From Pseudomonas sp. (lineage in GTDB: Bacteria; Pseudomonadota; Gammaproteobacteria; Pseudomonadales; Pseudomonadaceae), in contig DQGF01000377.1 of assembly GCA_003525045.1 (NCBI GenBank), positions 410 to 7,948 of the forward strand: a stretch of DNA of 7,539 nt, read 5' to 3'. The translations under genes were made by a program, and so were the position numbers. Numbering within the stretch: the first letter of the stretch is position 1; the number at the start of each line of letters is the position of its first letter. The notes under the pieces were generated by a model, which saw only the letters and a program-made list of their open reading frames with translations, did not search any database and was not told where the DNA came from. Shown one piece after another: positions 1 to 5,007 of this stretch.

Positions 1-553
1 CGGCCTGTCTGCCCATGGCCTCGAGCGGACGAAATTGCCGACGCAACAACCAGCCACCAAGCACGGCACTGAGCAATCCACACAACAACAACCAGATCAG
101 GCTGCCGAGGGTACTGTCCCAAAGCTTGGCCAGGGCGAATTGCGGATTACTCAGCACCTCGACGCGCGCAACCTGTTCCCAGCCACGCATGACCAGTGCG
201 TCGCCTCCTTGTGAGTGAAGGTTGACCAGGCTGACAAACCAGCCGGGAGCACCCTCGACCAACGCCGGGGCGCTGCGTTCGACCAGCACCTGCTCATTCT
301 CGAGGTTGATGATCCGGATGCTGCTGAAGTAGCCGCTGTCGAAAATCGAACTGACCATCAACTCGATCATCGCCGGGTCGTCGATTTGCGCGGTCAGCGA
401 TAAGCCCAGGGCCGTGGCGGCGTCTTGAGCGTGGGAGCGCAACTGGCCGAGCATCTGATCCCGGGAGCTTTCCAGGCTGACAAAAAAACTGCCGCTGAAC
501 GCCACCAGCAGGAACAGGCAAATGGCGAGAAACAATTGTTTGCGCAGTGACAT
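1..553 (-). CDS. LapD-family inner-membrane cyclic-di-GMP receptor, N-terminal part (3' end off window)
   Basis: LapD family proteins bind cyclic-di-GMP through degenerate cytoplasmic GGDEF-EAL domains. When bound, they sequester the periplasmic protease LapG so that a giant adhesin stays on the cell surface. Only the first 184 residues are visible. Seen: a short basic N-terminus (MSLRKQ), a first membrane helix at about 7-25, then a periplasmic domain at about 26-147 carrying SLESSRDQ and RSHAQDAATAL. The segment GWEQVARVEV puts a tryptophan at residue 125, the position known in P. fluorescens LapD as the LapG-contacting residue. A second helix lies at about 149-170, followed by LLRRQFRPLE, the start of the HAMP. 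The HAMP, GGDEF and EAL parts lie beyond the window. The start at 553 is supported by AAGGAG seven bases upstream. A possible -10 (TAGACT, complement of 619-624) lacks a good -35. No lapG lies immediately upstream; the preceding gene is ybaN, 222 bases away. It could be LapD itself or a paralogue. Family assignment is firm, orthology is not. Confidence 0.88.
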   Translation of the reverse strand, partial: MSLRKQLFLAICLFLLVAFSGSFFVSLESSRDQMLGQLRSHAQDAATALGLSLTAQIDDPAMIELMVSSIFDSGYFSSIRIINLENEQVLVERSAPALVEGAPGWFVSLVNLHSQGGDALVMRGWEQVARVEVLSNPQFALAKLWDSTLGSLIWLLLCGLLSAVLGGWLLRRQFRPLEAMGRQA

Positions 554-669
554 GAACACGCTCCTTGCTGTGTCGACTGGCCGTGGGCATGTCTGGCTAC
601 TCGGGTGCAGATGCCTGAAGTCTAGGTGGTGTTTGCGGCGAGGGAGGGCAGGTCGTCGGCGTGTAACGC

Positions 670-757
670 AAAAGATCGCAGCCTGCGGCAGCTCCGACAC
701 CAGCCGGGCCCACCCACAATGATATGGATGTACTCAATCGCGCAAGCTGCGATCTTT
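670..757. repeat. REP-like imperfect inverted pair (REPIN-type) between ybaN and the lapD-like gene
   Basis: The 12 bases AAAGATCGCAGC at 671-682 recur as a perfect inverted copy at 746-757, 63 bases apart. The left unit continues as CTGCGGCAG, itself a small hairpin, and resembles the abundant P. fluorescens-group REP that begins AAAGATCGCAGCCTGCGGCA (recalled, not searched). The right unit diverges after the 12-base match. The pair begins 19 bases beyond the ybaN stop and sits in the same direction of transcription, so it could fold in the ybaN transcript and protect its 3' end or reduce read-through into the lapD-like gene. That role is inference. Confidence 0.6.
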
Positions 758-775
758 ACCGGATGTGCTTGAGTA

Positions 776-1171
776 TCAAGACTTGTGCAAGGTTTTCTGC
801 CGGAGGATATAAACCGTCACCAGCACCGCACTGGTCAGCATGAACCCTCGTGCCCAAGGCAGGGGCACCAGGTAGCAGGAGAACAGGATGCTCGCCCACA
901 TCAATCCGATGGCGTACACCTTGCCCTTGAGCGGGATACCATTGCCGTCGAGATAATTTCGAATCCATGGCCCAAGCCGTGGATGCTCCACCAGCCAATG
1001 GTAAAAACGCGGTGAACTGCGGGCGAAACAGGCGGCCGCCAGCAACAGGAAGGGCGTGGTGGGCAACACCGGCAGGAAAATCCCGATCACCCCCAGCGCT
1101 ACGCTCAGCCAGCCGATGGCCAGCAGCACGTAACGCAACATCAAGGAGCGGTTGCCTATGGGGTTGTCCAT
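776..1171 (-). CDS. YbaN/DUF454 family inner-membrane protein
   Basis: A 131-residue small integral membrane protein of the DUF454 (E. coli YbaN) family; its biochemical role is not established. Seen: a hydrophobic helix at about 12-33, then the family hallmark LPVLPTTPFLLLAAACFARS at 33-52 and RFYHWL at 55-60. A short soluble stretch with HPRLGPWI at 63-70 follows, then two more hydrophobic segments at about 86-101 and 108-122. Length matches YbaN (about 125 residues). I chose the ATG at 1171 because AAGG lies eight bases upstream and the protein then begins in the usual way. The open frame extends to 1228, but that extension overlaps the upstream yecA-family gene. The gap to the yecA stop is only 10 bases and the TAAGG there joins the stop codon to the ribosome site, so the two genes are very likely cotranscribed and perhaps translationally coupled. 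Confidence 0.85.
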   Translation of the reverse strand: MDNPIGNRSLMLRYVLLAIGWLSVALGVIGIFLPVLPTTPFLLLAAACFARSSPRFYHWLVEHPRLGPWIRNYLDGNGIPLKGKVYAIGLMWASILFSCYLVPLPWARGFMLTSAVLVTVYILRQKTLHKS

Positions 1172-1181
1172 AGGCAAAACC

Positions 1182-1769
1182 TTAGTGGTGACGTGGCTTG
1201 AGGATCGCCGGTTTTTCGTCTGGCGCATTGCACAACAGGTACAGCGCGGTCAGGGCTTCCGGGATCTGCACGATCATGTCATCCATCAGGTTCGGATCAG
1301 CTGCGATATCGGAGAACTCGGGCTGTTCATCGAACAGGCCTGAACCGACCATGATCGGCAGCAGCATTTCGCTGACTTCGTCTTCGGCGGTTTCGAACCA
1401 GGCCGCTTCGCGCAGGAACACGCCTTCCATGAAGCCGATGCACCAGCCGCGCAGGTCGGAATCGTCCGGGTCATCGCCCAGGTCCAGGTCGCACGGCAGC
1501 TCGAACTCTTCATCGGCGGCCAGTTGGCGGGCGATGTGAGCCTTGAGCAGCAGCAGAGTGGATTCGATCGCTTCACGCTCAGTGTCGTCAGCGTAATGCG
1601 GCTCTTCGGCGAAGAGGGCGTCGATCCATTCACGGTCGGGGACGGTTTCGGAACAGATCGACAGCGCGGTGAGGTAGCCGTGGGCGGCCACGTAGTCCAG
1701 CGCCTCGTCATGCAGTTCATCGGCGTCGAGGAAGACTTGCAGGCGGGTTAATTGCTCAGCGAAGGACAT
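1182..1769 (-). CDS. UPF0149 (YecA/YgfB) family protein
   Basis: A 195-residue acidic cytoplasmic protein of the UPF0149 family (YecA/YgfB); general function is unclear. Seen: AAHGYLTALSICSETVPDRE at residues 28-47, matching the family's HG(F/Y)LTAL signature followed by the P-x-x-W segment (W48), and RGWCIGFMEGVFL at 107-119, the family's WC-x-GF-x-x-G core. The middle, about 83-106, is rich in Asp and Glu. Classical YecA ends in a zinc-binding SEC-C motif. This protein instead ends KPRHH and has no such cysteine cluster, so it is closer in build to YgfB-like members. The start at 1769 follows an AAGG about ten bases upstream, a modest ribosome site. It is the first gene of a probable two-gene unit with ybaN and is divergent from recQ. 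A TAGAAT on its strand (complement of 1805-1810) could be the -10 element. Confidence 0.85.
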   Translation of the reverse strand: MSFAEQLTRLQVFLDADELHDEALDYVAAHGYLTALSICSETVPDREWIDALFAEEPHYADDTEREAIESTLLLLKAHIARQLAADEEFELPCDLDLGDDPDDSDLRGWCIGFMEGVFLREAAWFETAEDEVSEMLLPIMVGSGLFDEQPEFSDIAADPNLMDDMIVQIPEALTALYLLCNAPDEKPAILKPRHH

Positions 1770-1804
1770 TAAAGGGCTACCTTGGGGAATTAACAGATGC
1801 GGGA

Positions 1805-1810
1805 ATTCTA
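1805..1810 (-). promoter_or_regulatory. Possible -10 element of the yecA-ybaN unit
   Basis: On the minus strand the hexamer reads TAGAAT, five of six matching the sigma-70 -10 consensus, and would give a leader of about 30 bases. No good -35 lies 16-18 bases further upstream, so the call is tentative. Confidence 0.3.
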
Positions 1811-1882
1811 GGCCTTCTTGAGCACTCAGGCCAGCCGCGCGGCATATTTACGCCGTTTCGGCCTCGCGGAACACCGCAATCA

Positions 1883-1989
1883 CTGTGGGAGCGGGCTTGC
1901 TCGCGAAGGCGGCTTAACTTTCAACATTTACGGTGACTGACACGCCGCTTTCGCGAGCAAGTCGAATCGTCGCACCGCCGCTCCCACAG
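1883..1989. repeat. REPIN (inverted pair of Pseudomonas REP sequences)
   Basis: The outer 12 bases CTGTGGGAGCGG (1883-1894) recur inverted at 1978-1989, and an inner 12 bases CTTGCTCGCGAA (1896-1907) recur inverted at 1950-1961. This is the arrangement of a REPIN, a non-autonomous repeat mobilised by RAYT transposases in Pseudomonas (known biology; no RAYT gene is present here). The GTGGGAGCGGGCTTGCTCGC core is a very common P. fluorescens-group REP (recalled). In the left arm the two motifs are 1 base apart, in the right arm 16 bases apart, so the element is asymmetric. It sits between divergent genes and could form a cruciform or hairpin there. Confidence 0.85.
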
Positions 1990-2053
1990 ATTCTGCGCCA
2001 GATTGGCTTGCGTGTGTCTTCTCAGCGGCACCCTTTGGCGGGCGGGCGTCGGG

Positions 2054-2059
2054 TATACT
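2054..2059 (+). promoter_or_regulatory. Possible -10 element for recQ
   Basis: TATACT inside GGGTATACTCGCGCG is a strong sigma-70 -10-like hexamer. The nearest -35-like hexamer, TTGGCG at 2035-2040, is only 13 bases away, which is too close. If used, it would give a recQ leader of roughly 130 bases. Confidence 0.35.
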
Positions 2060-2197
2060 CGCGCGTTTTATGTTGCCCTGCTGGCGTCACGGCTGAAATG
2101 TGAAGCGTCATGCAATGCGCACTTACGATTTGTCAGTGCAGCCTGTGTGGTTTTGAACCAGCCTTGCAGGGATGTTTTGGTGATTTCTGGAGTTTTT

Positions 2198-4324
2198 ATG
2201 CTCGAACAGGCTCAACGCGTCCTCAAGGACATCTTCGGCTACGACAGTTTCCGTGGCCGCCAGGGTGCAATCATTGAGCGCGTGGCCAGTGGCGGCGACG
2301 CCCTGGTGCTGATGCCTACCGGTGGCGGCAAATCCCTGTGCTTCCAGGTGCCGGCACTCTTGCGCGACGGTCTGGCGGTGGTGGTCTCGCCGCTGATCGC
2401 GCTGATGGACGATCAGGTCGCGACCCTCGAAGAACTGGGTGTCGCTGCCGCTGCACTGAATTCCACGCTTAGCGCCGAGCAGCAACGCGATCTGGCCGCC
2501 CGGATCAAACGCGGTGAAGTGAAGATGCTTTATCTGGCGCCCGAGCGCCTGGTCCAGCCGCGCATGCTGGCCTTCCTGCAAAGCCTTGAAATCGCCCTGT
2601 TCGCCATCGATGAAGCGCACTGCGTGTCCCAGTGGGGCCACGATTTCCGCCGCGAATACCTGCAACTGGGCCAGCTGGCGGAGCTGTTCCCCAATGTCCC
2701 GCGCATCGCCCTGACCGCGACCGCCGACAAGCGCACCCGGGAAGAAATCGTCGATCGCCTGCATCTGCAGGACGCCGAGCGTTTCCTCTCGAGTTTCGAC
2801 CGCCCGAACATTTTCTATCGCATCGTGCCCAAGGAGCAGCCGCGCAAGCAATTGCTGGCGTTTCTTGCGGAGCGGCGTAGCGATGCCGGCATCGTCTATT
2901 GCCTGTCGCGCAAGAAAGTCGACGAAGTGGCAGTGTTCCTCAGCGAACAAGGCTTCCCGGCACTGCCGTACCACGCCGGTCTGCCCAACGATACCCGAGC
3001 CCACCACCAGAAACGCTTCCTCAACGAGGAAGGCCTGATCATGGTCGCCACCGTGGCGTTCGGCATGGGCATCGATAAACCCAACGTGCGCTTTGTCGCT
3101 CACCTCGATTTGCCAAAATCCCTTGAAGCTTATTACCAGGAAACCGGTCGCGGCGGCCGTGACGGTCTGCCAGCGGATGCCTGGATGGCCTACGGCCTGC
3201 AAGACGTGGTGATGCTCAAGCAGATGTTGCAGAACTCCGAGGGCGACGAACGCCACAAGCGTCTGGAGCAGCACAAGCTCGACGCCATGCTCTCGCTCTG
3301 CGAAGAAACCCGCTGCCGCCGCCAGACGCTGTTGGCCTATTTCGACGAAGACATGCCCGAACCCTGCGGCCATTGCGACAATTGCGTCGACGGCGTGCAG
3401 ACCTGGGACGCCACCGAGCCGGCCCGTCAGGCGCTCTCGGCGATCTACCGCACCGGCCAGCGCTATGGCGTCGGGCATCTGGTGGACGTGCTGCTGGGCA
3501 AGGACAACGAAAAGGTCCGCAGCATTGGTCATCAGCACCTGTCGGTATACGGCGTCGGCAAGGCGATGGCCGAAGGTGAATGGCGCTCCCTGTTCCGACA
3601 GCTGGTTGCTCGCGGTCTGGCCGACATCGACCTCGAAGGCTACGGCGGCTTGCGCCTGAGTGACACCTGCCGGCCATTGCTCAAGGGCGAAGTGACCCTG
3701 GAACTGCGCCGCGACCTCAAGCCGCAAACCACTGCCAAAAGCAGCAAGAGCCAGGCGAGCCAGCTGGTTCGCGGCGAAGAACGCGAACAGTGGGAAGCCT
3801 TGCGCGCGCTGCGTCGCAAACTCGCCGAAGAGCATGGTGTGCCGCCATACGTCATCTTCCCGGACTCGACGTTGCTGGAAATGCTTCGCAGCCAGCCGAC
3901 CTCGCTGGCGGAGATGGCTACGGTCAGCGGTGTCGGCGCACGCAAACTGGAACGTTATGGCGAGGCCTTCCTCGCCGTTCTCGGCGGCCAGGTCGAAGCG
4001 CCGAAAGTGGTGGCCGATGTGCGCCATGAGTTGATCACCCTGGCGCGGGCCGGCATGACCCCGCTGCAGATCGCCGGTCAACTGCAATGCTCGGAAAAGA
4101 ACGTCTACACCATGCTCGCCGAAGCGATTGGCAAGCAGCAGTTGTCGCTGGAGCAGGCGCTGGATCTACCCGAAGACTTGATGGGCGAAGTCCAGGACGC
4201 ATTCCTCGACGGCGAGGGTGAATTGCCGCCCGTGTCGGAGATTGCCGCACTGTTCGCGGGGAGAGTACCTGAAGGTGTTTTGTACTGCGTTCGTGCCGCT
4301 CTGCAGTCGGAATTCGAGATGTGA
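2198..4324 (+). CDS. recQ: ATP-dependent DNA helicase RecQ
   Basis: RecQ is a 3'-5' superfamily 2 helicase acting in recombination and replication repair. The 708-residue product shows all domains in order. Motif 0 is [10 protein letters not shown] (13-22), motif I MPTGGGKS (39-46), motif II DEAH (138-141) followed by the aromatic-rich loop [10 protein letters not shown], and motif III LTATAD (172-177). The second RecA lobe has AFGMGIDKP (287-295) and motif [12 protein letters not shown] (314-323). Zinc ligands are C373, C390, C393 and C396, then a winged-helix region (about 400-505). An HRDC domain (about 525-597) is followed by about 110 residues with an HTH-like segment ([18 protein letters not shown]), giving greater length than E. 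coli RecQ (about 610), as is usual in Pseudomonas. The ATG at 2198 follows GGAG five bases upstream and matches the family N-terminus MLEQAQRVL. Two oddities are R152 where the family has Pro after HDFR, and G319 where motif VI normally has Ala. The transcript may continue into the SlyA-like gene 119 bases on, as no terminator is evident. Confidence 0.97.
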   Translation: MLEQAQRVLKDIFGYDSFRGRQGAIIERVASGGDALVLMPTGGGKSLCFQVPALLRDGLAVVVSPLIALMDDQVATLEELGVAAAALNSTLSAEQQRDLAARIKRGEVKMLYLAPERLVQPRMLAFLQSLEIALFAIDEAHCVSQWGHDFRREYLQLGQLAELFPNVPRIALTATADKRTREEIVDRLHLQDAERFLSSFDRPNIFYRIVPKEQPRKQLLAFLAERRSDAGIVYCLSRKKVDEVAVFLSEQGFPALPYHAGLPNDTRAHHQKRFLNEEGLIMVATVAFGMGIDKPNVRFVAHLDLPKSLEAYYQETGRGGRDGLPADAWMAYGLQDVVMLKQMLQNSEGDERHKRLEQHKLDAMLSLCEETRCRRQTLLAYFDEDMPEPCGHCDNCVDGVQTWDATEPARQALSAIYRTGQRYGVGHLVDVLLGKDNEKVRSIGHQHLSVYGVGKAMAEGEWRSLFRQLVARGLADIDLEGYGGLRLSDTCRPLLKGEVTLELRRDLKPQTTAKSSKSQASQLVRGEEREQWEALRALRRKLAEEHGVPPYVIFPDSTLLEMLRSQPTSLAEMATVSGVGARKLERYGEAFLAVLGGQVEAPKVVADVRHELITLARAGMTPLQIAGQLQCSEKNVYTMLAEAIGKQQLSLEQALDLPEDLMGEVQDAFLDGEGELPPVSEIAALFAGRVPEGVLYCVRAALQSEFEM

Positions 4325-4390
4325 ATGACCTGTCGCACAGATGTAACGATTCAGTACATAGCAATCCTTGCCTATAGCCAAAGGTCATGC

Positions 4391-4409
4391 TTAGCTGGCT
4401 AATAATTAG
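4391..4409. promoter_or_regulatory. Probable SlyA/MarR-type operator: two overlapping palindromes
   Basis: TTAGCTGGCTAA (4391-4402) is an inverted repeat with arms TTAGC/GCTAA. It equals the published SlyA consensus TTAGCAAGCTAA at all ten arm positions, differing only in the central two bases. CTAATAATTAG (4399-4409) is a second inverted repeat with arms CTAAT/ATTAG overlapping it. Both lie 35-53 bases upstream of the SlyA-like start, in an AT-rich patch, where a bound dimer could block the promoter. Autoregulation is inferred from the family habit. Confidence 0.55.
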
Positions 4410-4443
4410 TTTTTCTCTATTTCAGTCTAATCATGAGTGTTCT

Positions 4444-4878
4444 ATGCCGTTCACTGATCAACACTACTTTGGCATGCAACTGGCCCATGTTTCGCGCGGA
4501 TGGCGTGCCGAACTGGACCGCCGTCTCGCCGGCCTCGGACTTTCCCAGGCACGCTGGCTGGTGCTGCTGCACTTGGCGCGTTTTGACGATGCACCGACCC
4601 AGCGCGAATTGGCACAGAGTGTCGGCGTCGAAGGGCCGACCCTGGCCCGATTGCTCGACAGCCTGGAAGGCCAGGGACTGGTACAGCGTCAATCGGTGGT
4701 GGAAGACCGTCGGGCAAAAAAAATCGTTCTCTGTGCCCCGGCGCGTCCCCTGATCGAACAAATTGAAACCATTGCCACCCAGCTGCGTCACGAGTTGTTC
4801 GATGGCGTTGATGAAGCGGATTTGAAAATCTGTATGCGGGTGCACGGACACATTCTGGCCAACCTGGAAAAGTCCTGA
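4444..4878 (+). CDS. SlyA-like MarR-family transcriptional regulator
   Basis: A 144-residue winged helix-turn-helix dimer of the MarR family, the same length as enteric SlyA and similar to it along its length. Seen: an N-terminal dimerisation helix (about 7-31), LSQARWLVLLHLARF (33-47), and a helix-turn-helix TQRELAQSVGVEGPTLARLL (52-71). The wing at 79-96 contains VEDRRAKKI, matching SlyA's SDRRAKRI. C-terminal dimerisation helices include PLIEQIETI and end NLEKS. Such proteins usually repress or counter-silence genes and respond to small aromatic ligands; the ligand here is unknown. I chose the ATG at 4444 because the protein then begins like its relatives. The ribosome site is weak (GAG six bases upstream). 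An in-frame ATG at 4387 would add 19 hydrophobic residues and run through the operator, so I rejected it. Eight consecutive A residues at 4716-4723 encode part of the wing. The gene sits between recQ and the fimV-like gene, same strand. Confidence 0.92.
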   Translation: MPFTDQHYFGMQLAHVSRGWRAELDRRLAGLGLSQARWLVLLHLARFDDAPTQRELAQSVGVEGPTLARLLDSLEGQGLVQRQSVVEDRRAKKIVLCAPARPLIEQIETIATQLRHELFDGVDEADLKICMRVHGHILANLEKS

Positions 4879-4923
4879 GGCATAATCGCTTGCCGGACTT
4901 CTGAGATACCCCGTTGGGCAGAC

Positions 4924-4929
4924 TATAAA
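4924..4929 (+). promoter_or_regulatory. Possible -10 element for the fimV-like gene
   Basis: TATAAA lies 46 bases after the SlyA-like stop and 78 bases before the fimV-like start. It sits within a small inverted repeat, GACTA (4921-4925) and TAGTC (4934-4938). No clear -35 is found at the right distance (TTCTGA at 4899 is 19 bases away), so this is weak. Confidence 0.25.
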
Positions 4930-5007
4930 AAACTAGTCGGCAATATCGTGTTGGTACCGGATGTGCGAACACGTACAAGGTTGGTTCCGATTATCCAAGG
5001 GATGCTC

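Larger units (their letters stand above)
1770..2197. other. Divergent intergenic region yecA-recQ (428 bases)
   Basis: This gap between the yecA-family start and the recQ start carries no convincing gene. From left to right it holds the yecA leader with a possible -10 (complement of 1805-1810), a short dyad TGAG-CA-CTCA at 1819-1828, and the REPIN at 1883-1989. The stretch 1990-2197 is probable recQ leader, including TATACT at 2054-2059. The recQ reading frame happens to be open back to 2003, but I read this as leader rather than protein. Confidence 0.7.

Noticed and set aside
1883..1989. REPIN considered as a CRISPR fragment or attachment site
   Set aside because: There are only two inverted units with no regular spacer array and no adjacent cas or integrase gene; the motif is a typical Pseudomonas REP.
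2003..2197. In-frame 65-codon N-terminal extension of RecQ
   Set aside because: The frame is open, but the extension matches nothing in RecQ, contains the likely -10 TATACT, and GGAG sits five bases before the ATG at 2198, where the family N-terminus MLEQAQRVL begins.
2123..4087. 654-codon open frame on the minus strand inside recQ
   Set aside because: It is a shadow of recQ codon bias in a high-GC gene. The protein has no recognisable domains and recQ is unmistakable on the other strand.
4387..4443. Earlier ATG for the SlyA-like gene, adding a hydrophobic 19-residue leader
   Set aside because: It lacks a good ribosome site, would translate through the palindromic operator, and the family starts near MPFTDQHYFG. 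A signal-like leader makes no sense on a DNA-binding protein.
4879..5007. Possible terminator between the SlyA-like and fimV-like genes
   Set aside because: The only inverted repeat has 5-base arms (GACTA/TAGTC) with an A-rich loop and no following T run, which is too weak to call a terminator.
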